From Paraphysomonas bandaiensis (lineage: Eukaryota; Chrysophyceae), in assembly GCA_965644295.1 (NCBI GenBank), contig CBFFRP010000323.1, positions 34,778-98,777 on the forward strand: a stretch of 64,000 nucleotides of DNA. Reading direction: 5' to 3'. Of the stretch, positions 12,006 through 23,745 are shown in pieces (position 1 is the first letter of the stretch; each line of letters opens with the position of its first letter). A program made the position numbers and the translations under genes. The notes under the pieces were generated by a model that had not been told where the DNA came from, did no database searches, and saw only the letters and a list, made by a program, of their open reading frames with translations.

Positions 12006-13081
12006 TTCCGTTGGCTTAATATAGTAGTCTGTAAATAGCTAAATAGAGTTTTTTATGTCAACCCCAATGACCTGACATTCGATTCTTGCGATGAATCATT
12101 TTCAAGTATGAAAACTTAAAATTAATATTTCTTATAGAGAAAATATTCAATCCAGTTTCTGAAGAATAAATATGAGGAATTTTTTCTATACAAACTTGTT
12201 CAACGCAAATGCCACTTTTGATATAATTAACCACACAGTGTTAGCAGGATAGACTAGACAATACGACAACACAATACCTCGACTAGTAGTTGATAAAGGA
12301 GTCAGCTTTCGCTGGTTAAAGCCTGCGATTTAGCATTACGAACTAACAGTTTAAGAAGGAGACTTTAAAGTACACAATGTGAATTCACTTTGCTGTACAT
12401 AGAAAATAAATGATTGCGTATGGCTGATAATGGGCCACTTGCGAAATTCTAATCAATGAAATTTATATTGTTTCAAATCAAGAAGGCAGCAAGTCAGTTG
12501 TGCGTTCATTTAACCAACTAAACTCCAAAAAAGTAATGAATTTTGGAGGAAGTGTGGTACTTTGTATTTATTATTACTGATATAAAACATGATTAATGAA
12601 CTAAGAAAAATCTATATTAGTGGGTTTAAAACTTGATTGCTACTGATGTAAAGGATTTTGAAGTCGTGAACATGTGAGCCCTTTACAGAAATAATAACGG
12701 CTATGAATAATATCTGCACTTTAAAAGGTCCATGCAGAGTCGTGTATTGCTATTCTAATTCATTATGATCGATGTAAGCTGATATCAATTCTAATGCCTC
12801 AGAGATAGTCACCAGTACATAACCTAAGAGTTAATAATCTCACCAGTGTAGAGCATGAGGATGACAAGCATTTGTAGCATTAGTTACAAGTTGCACTCAT
12901 ACAGATCTCAGATGGACCATCCCTCCTTTAATATCATCGAGTGGGATATGTCAGTGTGGTGTCCGATCAGAGTAGATTACATCTATTCACTTCTGATCAC
13001 TCATGTTATCTGTTGGATAGAACCCATACGTCTAGTATTGCAGAGCCCAGTTGTGCCCTCCGGGATAGCATCAGCTGGTCG
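12006..13081. other. AT-rich intergenic region
   Basis: Low-complexity AT-rich DNA. No conserved frame, RNA gene or repeat family was recognised. Confidence 0.5.
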
Positions 13082-13500
13082 CTAGATACGCTGGACACTT
13101 CTGTCCTTATCTTCTAGACGTGAACCCACTGGGAGTGAAGGAGATGCTGATGTATATATTACTGTATTCTCTGTAGTCAAGGGCATGCTGTGCACCTGTC
13201 TAGCGGATATCTGTCCGGCTCCCGTAGCCGTAAACGTGAAAACTGAAAACCGTTGCAAATATCTCATCCACTCGTGCATACTAACATACGCACATCTTCA
13301 TGTGATGAATACACGAGAACACCATCCGACTCTTCCGACATGAATCGCCAGCGAATTTCATACTCTCTACACCCGCTAATAGCAACCACTGGAGTGCTTC
13401 TAAGATAATAGCATTGGAGTCCATTCCTTACAGTTGATTCTATAGTGCTGTCTTGCTCTGTAAACTGATCTGTCTGTTCGTTTCTAATTAACGTTAGCAT
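13082..13500 (-). CDS. Candidate split gene, uncharacterised
   Basis: Weak call. From ATG 13500 the minus strand is open for 78 codons and includes EYEIRWRFMSEESDGVLVYS. The WRF...DGVLVYS pattern recalls a laminin-G/concanavalin beta-sandwich strand pair, but this is only a visual resemblance. A 51-nt GT-AG intron (donor GTGCGTATG after HED, acceptor TTTTCAG) would extend the frame by about 21 codons. A second overlapping frame runs to 13082. It would be divergent from the ORF at 13505. Start, end and coding status are all uncertain. Confidence 0.25.
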
Positions 13501-13504
13501 TGAG

Positions 13505-13807
13505 ATGAGTGCCAATCAAAAAGTTGTTGTACCATTAGATCCAGGTGCGTCTAAGAGGCATCTTGTAACAACTCAAAGGTCTGGGACTGTAATGCCGGCT
13601 GAGCATAAGAAAAAACACAATAAGACAAAAAAATCAATTGGCGACTTTTTTAATTGTTTCTCTTCTGCCAAAGAAAAGAATGTGAACAATGACCGGACAA
13701 AGTCAACGAATACAACTGATTTAGGGGTAGTAAAGGAAGATAAAGGCGAAGATAATGACAAACAACAGAAAACTAGCACTGTGGGTGCACGACCTCCTAC
13801 TGCATAG
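13505..13807 (+). CDS. Small lysine-rich hypothetical protein
   Basis: A 100-residue single-exon frame with a good ATG and a TAG stop. It is hydrophilic throughout: a basic block (EHKKKHNKTKKS), a short aromatic patch (IGDFFNCFSSAKEK) and an acidic/Gln-rich tail (VKEDKGEDNDKQQK). There are no membrane helices or recognisable domain. The patch resembles the leader that precedes phosphatase domains in some SCP-type proteins, but no such domain follows. It could be a complete small disordered protein or a first exon. Confidence 0.4.
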   Translation: MSANQKVVVPLDPGASKRHLVTTQRSGTVMPAEHKKKHNKTKKSIGDFFNCFSSAKEKNVNNDRTKSTNTTDLGVVKEDKGEDNDKQQKTSTVGARPPTA

Positions 13808-14239
13808 TTTACTCATATGAGTTACTAAATACTTTGTCTGGATCACAATATTCATATTATCTCCTGATTTGTCGTCTTATACTCTTTTTGTTTCCAATCA
13901 GCCATATGATATATAAGACGGAGTTGTGTTATATAGGCATTAGGTATGTTGTCTGTTGTGTGATAATAATTTATAGCTGTGTATGTCCTTCCTATAGAGA
14001 CAAATATAAGTTATCATTGCATACGCTAGGTATGTAGCAATTCAGGTGAACATATTTCTTAGCAGCGCACGAAACATTAGGCTTCAAAATATGTACTATT
14101 AGAGCAATGTAACTTAAAATTAGTACCTCTGCATTGATAATCTGATGGCTTAACGACGACAGCAACATCCTAACGTCACACTGATACTTTTATATACTCT
14201 ACGCTTACGACATACACCGCTACTACATCTACTAGCAAC

Positions 14240-14720
14240 TTACCCTCGACAAAGTCGACTCCCACCGTTTCGTGGTGCTCTGGGGGATAAGTACCGGAGA
14301 TATTTCTCCGGGAAGCTAACACGCATATATCATATATAGTCGGCAGGTATTGCTCTGCCCACTCATAGTCAAATGATTGTGTGGTACAAGGGACACTAAA
14401 AAGTGTCACTTGTGTAGAAGTCTTTGGGACTTCACGAACAAACAGGCATCCGGGAATGGGCCCACCTCAAGAGCATCCGGGGTATAGGGTATAGGGGTGC
14501 CTACTGGCCTACTGAAGTCAAGCATCTGGACTACTTCACCTTAATGACAGAGAGGGGAAGTGGTTGCACCTTGGTGCTTGCGGTGACGCACAAGTAGCTT
14601 TCGTAGCGCAAAATAGTAGGATATCAGAGATTAGCTCTAGTCAAATTGTTTCGCTACACTAGTTCTGACACTTACACGCCTATTGCTAATAAACATTCAC
14701 CACTACTAGCAACTTACACA
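14240..14720 (+). repeat. Repeat R2, decayed copy
   Basis: Shares GATAAGTACCGGAGATATTT, GACACTAAAAAGTGTCACTT, AACAGGCATCCGGGAATGGG and CACCTTGGTGCTTGCGGTGA with copies at 43.0, 44.3 (reverse) and 51.8 kb. Frameshifts and stops interrupt the peptide that remains open at 44.3 kb. Confidence 0.75.
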
Positions 14721-15164
14721 ACACACACATAATACATTCACTGATTCACTGCTATTGGCTAATATTTTCATATTCCATAGTACTTCATATTTCATTCGGT
14801 TGTACAACTATACATACTACATACTACATACTATATACACGTATCTACTGTGTTAACTATTACTACATACGTTTGTTATGTATAAATGAAACGGAAAACA
14901 TACGACATTGAACTGTCGTACTTCAACTGCAAAAAAACACGTTATACTTTAAAATTTATAATTTATAATTTATAATTTATAGGAGTTATAGTGAATTTGT
15001 TTTCTGAGTGCGATATATATGAAGATAAAACAGGAAATTTTATTATTTTGTGTGTGTTGTTGTTCTAGCATCATTAGTTTTCAATGTAGTGAGCAGAACA
15101 TTCGCCCCTAAACAATATTTAGTTTCCTAGCACTGCGTAATTACAGAGAATCTATGGATATAAA

Positions 15165-15290
15165 GGTGGGAAATATCTCCGGTACTAATCACCCAAAGAA
15201 CCACAAAAAGGTGCGAGAAATATTTCAGGTACTTATCCCTCAGACCACCACGACATTGTTGAGGGAATATCAATCCTAACACTTCACAAA
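15165..15290 (-). repeat. Repeat R2, partial reverse copies
   Basis: Two adjacent fragments, GGAAATATCTCCGGTACT and GAAATATTTCAGGTACTTAT, both match the R2 segment around GATAAGTACC on the other strand. Confidence 0.55.
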
Positions 15291-15344
15291 CTATATACCT
15301 TGTATATATAATATACATATCGACATCAGTAACTGAGTTCACTA

Positions 15345-15425
15345 TATGGTATATGGGTGTATTTTGAGATGGTATGGTGGTGTTTTTAGTGAGATGGTAT
15401 AGTGGTGTATAGTGAGATGGTTATA
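15345..15425 (-). repeat. Satellite S1 fragment (reverse)
   Basis: About three units of GAGATGGTATAGTGGTGTAT, the reverse complement of the CCATCTCACTATA satellite at 52.86-53.71 kb. Confidence 0.7.
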
Positions 15426-16395
15426 GTCCATACTTGTGAACTGTATATGTAATATATATGTGTAGTCGGTGACTCTTATAGCTGTAAAACTGAAGTAATA
15501 TGGAAGATTATTAGTAAAAAATATTATAAATAATACATTTCACACTGTTATTATCTTCATAGTTAGTTATTGTGAATAGTTATACCCTTTTCCAACCATC
15601 ATCAAAAATTTCACCAGGTTTTACATCAAAAACCAGGTTTTGGTATTATTACCTCGACTTTATGGTTGCGACTGAGCTCAACTTTTCCTACTATGAGTTG
15701 ACTTCAATTATTGCACACTATTAACTCTCTTAAATTGCATAACATTGTCTCTTCATATTGAACTACAACCAACTCCTACGTGCGTACTTGAAGTTTGGTA
15801 AAGCCAATCGCTAGTAGTTATCCTGTATTCTATGTAGCAATTAAATACAGAATATACATGACTACACTATAGGAGTAGCTATTACAAGTATACAAAGAAA
15901 CTGAAAATATAGTAGCGGTTAAAGATACGATTTGTAGATTTGTAGAACAGAATGTTGATGTCGGTGAATGACGTGGTTCCTAACTCACAGTGCTACAACA
16001 TCAAAATTTCACTATATCTCCTATAATATCAATCAGTCAATGTTGCACTAACTATAAGCTTAAGTTAATACTTCAAGATTGTGTGTTCTCGTCTAGAAAT
16101 GTTTACCACAGTCCCTAAGTACGAAGTACATATCACGGAACTGATCAAATGAGAATTTAAGCACTAAAATAAAGTCAATACAATGTCTACGTATTATTAC
16201 GACGCTATAAACCAGATGGCACCGTTCTTCAAATATATTCATATTAGCAATCTCTAGCGGCATTGAGGCCAAATGCAAAAAACTATAAAACATTGAATAT
16301 TCACACTTAAACCAGTAGCAAAAATGTGTCTCTAAGACCCAGAAGTTATCGCATATCTAGAATTATGTACGAGCCCCGCCGTTTCAGTTACTACC

Positions 16396-18991
16396 TTACT
16401 CCAGGGTTTTATACAAGTCCAAAATGGCTTTAAACTTTTCTATTCCAGCTGGGGACAACTGTCCCCTCGTACCCTCTGCCTTGAGTGCAGCTAATTTATC
16501 CCTGAGTTTGCCCATAGTAACCCCACGAGCATCATCAAATGCCTTGCGTTTACTTTTCTTTTTCGCTGTGAGCTTGTTCTCAAGTTTAGTTCGCTCGGCA
16601 GCATGCTCAATATTTAGCTTTTCAATTTCCTCAGGCGTTCTATTCTCACCAACAGCTTGAGCCATAGACTTTGAGTGCTCATGAGCTTGATCATCTAGTT
16701 CCCGTAAGATGTCTGAAGACATCCTGTTCTCCATTAAATTGTATTCTTTTTCCATATAATCCTCCATCTTTTGCGTTATTAAAAACGAAAAGAAAATAAA
16801 CTCGAAGTCAAACTTAGTTTTGTTCATAAAGGTCTCATCTTGTTGGGTGCTTTTATAAGCCCGCTGTAGTGCAAGGCGCCGCGCGAGCTTAGCCTTTGTT
16901 GACTTCTTTACTGCTTCTGATATTTTCAATATAGCATTCGCGCCGTTTTCGGCTGGAACAGAGTTCGATGGGCCGGTCTGTACTGGGCCTCGCGAATGGA
17001 GTCGTTCGAGTGGGGCAACAGTCATTCGAGGGGACAAACTACGTCGCCTGCATGGTTTCTGGTGTGGCTCAGCATCGCAGTCATCAATAGTGCTAGTGGC
17101 ATGAGAAACCGTTCTACTGGGAGCTCTTGACGCAGCTCTCGACTCCATAGAAGCTTGCATTGCGAGCGCTCCAGGAGTGCCCCCATCCGCACATCCGATG
17201 CCAAGCCCCTCAGAAACAGACTGTCGACGTGAAGGGGTGTCGTGCGCACAGAATGAACGTGACCTGCTTCTACTACGTCTAATCTCTTGAGTCTCTGACT
17301 CCGTCACTGAAGGGGCTTTCTCAGAGGCAGATTCCATTCGTTTAGGTACATTACGATGGCCAATGTTATTCACCGAACTAACAATTTTGGCTGCACTTGA
17401 ACAGTCCGTTTGAAACCTTTCGTTAAGATTTGCCCAAGATTCTGCCTCCAGATTCTCCAAGCTCTCTGCCAGGTTAAATATCTCCACTTCAAAACTGGAC
17501 TGTAAACTTTTCTTGAGGGCATGCAGCTTTTCCTTGGCGGCATCAAGATTACGGTGAATCATATCGCACAACAACTTTTCCCCTGAAAAAGAGTTTCAGA
17601 ACAAGTAGGAATACATGTCATTAGACTAGTCATGGCTACCTTTAGAAAATAGTGAGTCCAGAACAGAGCTAGTGATAGCGTGAGCCGCCTAAAGAGTGGA
17701 TACGATACAAGAGTTACCACAAGACACAAAAAACCAGTGTGCTATTTCATTTACCTGGTGGCACAACCCTTTAAGCCGTTCTATATCCGCCACCAGCTTC
17801 TCGCCTTCAGACGATGTAATTCCTTCAGCAATCAGACGTTGATAAGCAACGCTCTGTCGCTTGGAGTACACATAGAAGTCAGATCGGGCGGCATTAGTGG
17901 CCTATGGATGCAGGACAGGAATAAACACAAAGTTAAATACCGAAGGATTACAAATTCATTACATTAAGTGCCAATAAAATATAAATTGTTATTTCTCACG
18001 TAAGTGTTCTGTTTATGCACACAATTAATGACTCACTATACCTGTAATCTGCTGGCACTGTCCACTACACTTTCAACGCGATGCCACCACTCCCTTACGT
18101 TGCGGCGCGCATCTTCAAATCTGTCGCCTATACCAGCATTAACATAAAAGATGACTTACCAACTACTAGCCACTACAAGTACCGCAACATCGCTCGTGGT
18201 GCAATATTACATATACACTGGTCGAATCATACCTGGAAGGAGCTCTTTCGCCCTAGACAGCCAAGTTCCTCTTTTTAGGCCTGTAGCGTTATCATCTAGT
18301 GGCAAACCTACGACACTTTTTGGAAGGCAGCCAGCAAGTAAAGTCTCCGCATTTTTATTCTCCGGAGTTCGGACCTGGAAAAATTTCATAATTCGACAAG
18401 GGATACATATACAGAGACCATCAGATACCTAGGTATAAAAAGGATAACGCTATGCAGATAGTGTATTACAAAACGAAAAAATGTACCTGAAATCTGACTT
18501 GTATAAAGATATAATCTTTATCCATATTGTCAGGTTTGCCGAATATCTCGACATACTTCGAATACAACCCTATCGAGGCATCAGACATACATCGACAAGA
18601 ACAAAGAGCATACCAGACTTAGCACATTTCTCAAGAACAACCCGTTTAGTTTCTTCATCTAGCTGGGCAACAAACCTGAGGTTCTTATCGTCATCCTCTG
18701 GTCTGGCTATCTCTCCATGTCGCCATGAGTAGCCATTGACCACAACGAACTCCTCCGGCTTCATGAGAAGACTCGAGTCACCATCCGTCTTGATCACTTT
18801 GTGAACCTGAAACACATCACTGTGAAGTGACACACCTCTCAGTCTGTCTGCTCTCTTACCGCCTCAAAGTTATCTGTGCTGTCCTTACTCACAGATATGA
18901 TCAGCCAGGAGTTCTCATCATCGGGCTGCTTAAGGAATCCAGAATCCCTCCCGAATTCACTGTCTAACGCAGTACTCCCTCCTGCCCCCAT
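16396..18991 (-). CDS. Large coiled-coil protein with myristoylation-type N-terminus
   Basis: Eight exons, in reading order: 18991-18860, 18806-18614, 18569-18487, 18374-18233, 18127-18042, 17901-17755, 17688-17640 and 17582-16396. All join in frame to give 672 residues. The start MGAGGST fits an N-myristoylation site. Residues about 20-140 form a mixed alpha/beta region (ENSWLIISVSKDSTDNFEAV, PEEFVVVNGYSWRHG). Residues about 230-330 are helical. About 360-460 is Arg/Ser/Pro-rich low complexity. The last 170 residues are a charged coiled coil (AAERTKLENKLTAKKKSKRK) ending LDLYKTLE. The family was not recognised. An attachment to a membrane or the cytoskeleton is inference from the N-terminus and coiled coil only. 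Confidence 0.75.
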
Positions 18992-19539
18992 CGCTTTACA
19001 CTATGTCACCCCTCCTTCGGTTCTGACCGTACATGTCTAGCGGATACTTCCATCAATTCCTCAGACTAATTTTGATGTCTGCCTCCCGCCTCTCGCCTCT
19101 CGTTATGCCTGTAGGGCACTGCTGTACTGTACTGCACTCCTCCCTCTATGTACATCTACATACAGATACATGCACTGTAGATACACACACATGTATTTGC
19201 ACATCTGTAGGGCCTGTATACGATTATATACGGTAGGATATATAGCTGGCAGTTTTACAGACCTTTGTACTGCTATATTCGTACTATTCGGCGTGTAGAG
19301 CAGTACAGGTCAGAAGGAACCGCAATGCAGGAATTTATACGTTTCTGAGTACACGTCGTATATACATGTGTATGTATTGCCCCGTATGACTGACTATACT
19401 TTGGTACACTCTGTATGCCGTACAGGAGCACGGAGACTGTGTACTATCTATACGGTACACAGCACTGCTATAAGCAGGCAGAGATAGCGTACATATACAC
19501 ACCACTTTACTGCCATTGTCGTCATATTTATCTCTTGCG
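18992..19539. promoter_or_regulatory. Shared upstream region of the coiled-coil and U-box genes
   Basis: 548 bp between divergent start codons, rich in TACA/TGTA simple sequence. Frames on both strands are low-complexity. No promoter motif is assigned. Confidence 0.4.
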
Positions 19540-22500
19540 ATGAGTGGCGTTAAACTATCAGCGAAGTGGCAGTTAGATGCTGCTCTACTGTCCCGTCCAG
19601 TCGATCTCACTTCACTCGTCAGTCTATCTCGATCTCATCCTCAAAAGTTTACTGAAGACGACACGATCCATCGGCTCGTTTCTAATCTACTAAACGAGGA
19701 GAATCTCTCCAAATCTGATAAGGTGAGTGGCTGGTAATGTGATGGCTTCGTTTATTATTCTCTGCTCGTCAGGATACTAAGCTGGATGTGTTAAACATAT
19801 TGGCTAACGTCGCTGGAGGTGATAAAGAAGCCAGAGCAGAGGTTAGGGTGGCTCTAGGGGGGATAAGTGAATGGTTCGATGAGTACATTGCTACTGAAGA
19901 GGCGGATCCTACCATTGTAAGCTACTCTGAGGTACCGCTTGTTAGATACTGACGTAGAATATTACATAGGAGCCTGAGCTGCATAAGGCAATGGTTTTGT
20001 TGCTGGCGCGATGTTGGGACTACAAACTAAAGACAGAGGATGTGTTGGAACTTACCCAGGGCAATCGTAGAATTGCTCTTTGCACTGTGGTTGGGTTGCT
20101 GGAGGATGGAGAGACATATTCCACTGTACTGAAGCAGCGCCAGAGACCTACTGAAGGGCAGATGGCTCAGTGGGAGCACGAACTCATCATTCAGCGGTAT
20201 GCTCCACTTGTATCATACTACTGTATATGTACTTCATATATATGCGCGTATTCATTGTCGGCATGTTCCCTGTATGAACCAGTAGTGTCGAAGCATTATA
20301 TTGACACTGTAGTTCTGCTGTTGTGTAGATTCGAGAAACCCCTTCTGCTCCAGATTTGTAGGCTCCTACGAGGATTTACTCATCCAGGTTGTTATTTTAT
20401 GCTGTGTTGTGTGTCGAGCCATGTCACGTGTGCTGGTTGTCAGGCACATACTTCGAGGCGTCTACAGAAGAGCTTGCTCTCTACAGGTGATAGCATATGA
20501 TGTTCTGTTATCTTATAGTTGTTAACGGAACATGACCTGGTAGTGTGGAGAGATTCTCTGACGAGATCAATACTCTTCTTGAGATTACCCTGCGATCTCG
20601 GCTGGTCGAAAAACTTTGCGTCGCTATGTACTCATGTATATTTGAGGACCATGCAGAAGATGATGGGATTGAGGTTTGTACTGGATATATTTTTCATGAA
20701 CGACCATGTCCATCAGATATATAGATAGCTGTGTTACTGTATGTATTATTACATATGAAACTTTAAAATAGGATGTAAATATGAAACTTTACATATTACA
20801 TAGGATGTGGAGCAGCGAATCTTGGAAGATACAGATCACGTTGCGGTGATGTCAGTGCACGCCTTCCTTCAGGTATGAAGTACCCTCCGCGTTGAGATTT
20901 AGCCTAAATGTAACTCCAGAACCTCTACTTTTACGCATCACACAATCACGACGAATTTAGAAGGCATATGCTTGTAGATACACTCCTCATCCCGAGACTC
21001 ATTCTGCCATACCTAAACTGCTGCACACAACAGGTTCTCTATCATTGGAATGTAATGCTTTGTAAGGCGTCATAATGTATGTGACAGGCAATAATGCTTA
21101 ACAGCCGGGCGGAAGTCTCATCCAATGCTCTGGACCATCATCCCAATCTCGTCAAGGGTATCGCAGCTTCTTTGCGAACACTTATCATAGCTTCGTTCAG
21201 AGCTCCACCAACACAATATGTGATGTCTCTGTTGCGGCGTCTGAATCCCACAGCCTCTATGCTGAAAGCCTCCTCATTTTGTCTCCATCACTACCAGGTG
21301 TACTCCTTGCTATGTCTGCTAAACGTGAACATGGGAGCACTGGACCTCTCAAGACAGTTCGTGAACGATAACTCCGTAGTAGACGCGTATCGGGCCCATT
21401 CTTTGTTACATGAAATGGCCACGTTATACTCAAAGATGGACAAAAATGCTCAGGCGCAGGTATGTATGTTTTGTATGCTCTCTCGAGTTTGTATTGTCGT
21501 CTGTTGGTGCGTTTCTAAGACGTGTGCAGGTGTATAAGAGAGTAATGGCGCCAGGCTCGCTACCTATCTGTCGAGACACGCCCTCGTATGTGGCAGTCAT
21601 GTCCGTGCTACATGGTGGAGCCGCTGGTGCTGATGTTGTCTAGATCTTGTATTCTGTGCTCTGAGAGGCTGTATGTATAGGTCAACTTGATTACTGTCAG
21701 TCTGCAAGAGACGGGTCTAAAGAGGGTGACGACGAGGAGGAGGTGTGTTACCACAGCACCTGCTCTTACTTGGAAGCTAAATTAGTATTTGTAGGTGTGG
21801 GATAGCAGAGCTGAGGCCAAAAGGGTATGCTGCATTATTGTTTGTTCAATTGCATTAATGCCGTGCGTATCGGAGATGCTTATTTTTGTTGATTTGAGTG
21901 GCCCTTGTAAACGTGTTGTATATGTACCTGTATTGCAGGCACATGCAGAGCGTATGGAAATGGCCAGGCAGGCTGCAGAGGCGGAAGCCGATGCGAAAGG
22001 TACTACGAGGCACAGTGGCAATTCAAAAGGTGCGTATACACAGTCCTCTGTTGTATGGTCTAGTTAATGGCTTATTGATATGCTGGGCTATGTGTTGTAA
22101 TTTCTCATTATGAATGTGACGTACAGGCAAGAGTGGTAGTGCATTTGAAGTTGCCCTCGCCACTGCCCAGGACATTGAGGACAGACGGCTGGAAGCAAAG
22201 GAGGCAAAGGCATCAGGTGCACTCTTGACAATGTGTGTTTGTGTTCCTGATATATATCACTTATATAGGGCTGGACCCCAAAGACCCGAAGGGTGCCAAT
22301 ATTGCCGAGAGCAAGAGCGATCAACAGCAGATCAGGGGGGATGGTTATCGGCTGCTGGGAGACTTGCCGTCTCTGGCTGGAGGAAAAAGCTCCAGAGACG
22401 TACAGGTGTGTTGCAGTGAAGGCATCGTGTTCGCTCATATATACAGCTATAAAAAAAGGCTCGTTATGGTGTACATTATGTGTTAGGTTGCCCTTGCCCT

Positions 22501-23263
22501 GGAACTTCCTGGTGAAAGTACAAAGCCTGTGCCCAAGATGGTCATTGGGGGACGTGAGGTGAACGATGAAACTGTGAAGAGGGACTCAAACATTCCTGAA
22601 GAATTTTTATGCGGTGAGTGTTGTTTGCTCGGGTAGTACAATTTTGACATGATTTATTCTATGCAGCCATAAATGGTCACGTTATGAAAGATCCCGTTAA
22701 GTCGAAACGAACAGGTGTTTTTACGTATAAGTAAAAGTGCCTAGCTTCTGTGCTATTTGTGAATGACGTAGTGGTGTGTTCTGTCATATTGATTTTACTG
22801 TGTGGCACATTCGTAGGAACTGTCTACGAGAGAGCGACGATTGAGATATGGCTCAAGACTCGTGGTTCTGTTTGCCCTATTACTCATGAGGTATGCTATC
22901 TCATCGTTAGACAGCCTATACAGCACTGTATACAATTTCGTGTCCATGCATGTAGCACCGATATGTGAAATATTTATTGATGCTTGCCACCAGACACTCA
23001 CTCCGGATGATCTTGAACCTGATACCGAACTCAGAAAAAGGTACACTTACTGTGAATACGCTCGTTTCTTTGTTTCTGTGATGTATGATCATCGCAGTAC
23101 AATGGCAAAGGAAATATATAGCCATTCTGTTTCGTAACATGCATTGATTTTCTGTGACTGCATTTTGTTCAGGATAATGCGCTACCACATCCAGAGCAAA
23201 GCACGCCCACCGATATCAGCTTCAAATCCATCTGCGGACGACGACGATTTATACAACTTCTAA
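19540..23263 (+). CDS. U-box E3 ubiquitin ligase-like protein with long helical N-terminal region
   Basis: Twenty exons: 19540-19722, 19773-19916, 19970-20196, 20329-20387, 20444-20486, 20544-20673, 20804-20872, 20920-21033, 21088-21459, 21530-21626, 21681-21742, 21795-21824, 21939-22029, 22127-22216, 22269-22405, 22487-22613, 22667-22714, 22817-22890, 22994-23040 and 23173-23263, giving 744 residues. Residues about 650-725 form a U-box: IPEEFLCAINGHVMKDPVKS, GTVYERATIEIWL, CPITHETLTPDDLEPD. U-boxes recruit E2 enzymes without zinc. Residues 1-470 are leucine-rich and helical, compatible with ARM/HEAT-like repeats. Residues 520-610 are Ala/Glu-rich. The ortholog was not recognised. The start of exon 6 is set by frame, because a nearer AG would give a stop. 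Exon 13 may be shorter. Confidence 0.85.
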
Positions 23264-23745
23264 TCCAAAATTCTAGTTCCAACTAGAAGTTAGTGTGTGG
23301 ATATACTGATGTTGGCATTTTGTTCCAAAACGGAATATTGTATTGTGCGGAGAAATGGTGTTTTCCAGTCATCATAGTATGAGTTGTAATACGTAGATAT
23401 GATTGGCTGTAGTTTACGTGAACCAATATCGTACGTTGGACTAATTAAAACACAGTTTCTGAATGCCAACATGGATGTGCACCGGGTCATATGAGTTTCA
23501 AACAAAAAGAAAGGTCGTTTTGATAGTCGTGGTTGATAATTTGTTGGCGTATAGTGTATAGTAGCTTGTACAGCTACGACTTACAACAATATTACCTTCA
23601 GGGCTAGGGAAGAATGAGAGAACATGAGGACTAAGTTCGGCATAAAACCAACTATGTCTTTAGAATACTGTATCTACGTTACAAAGTCAATACTCTATAT
23701 AATAAGTGATAGAATTTATGAAAGATTTTGAGGTAGTGCTATATT
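23264..23745. other. Intergenic region downstream of the U-box gene
   Basis: Should contain the U-box gene 3-prime end. No conserved frame was seen. Confidence 0.45.

Larger units (their letters stand above)
13808..16395. other. Repeat-rich intergenic region
   Basis: Holds a decayed R2 copy (14240-14720), a reverse R2 fragment (15165-15290), a (TTTATAA)n patch near 14955-14982 and a reverse satellite S1 fragment (15345-15425). The remainder is AT-rich with no supported gene. Confidence 0.5.

Noticed and set aside
16780-16830. Possible unspliced intron in the last exon of the coiled-coil gene (Phe-rich stretch)
   Set aside because: The GT...AG candidate is 46 nt, not a multiple of three, and removing it would break the frame. 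The stretch was kept as coding, although its composition is odd.
20487-20543. Shorter 32-nt intron in the U-box gene (acceptor at 20518)
   Set aside because: It would place TAA in frame at once. The acceptor at 20543 keeps frame and gives a typical 57-nt intron.
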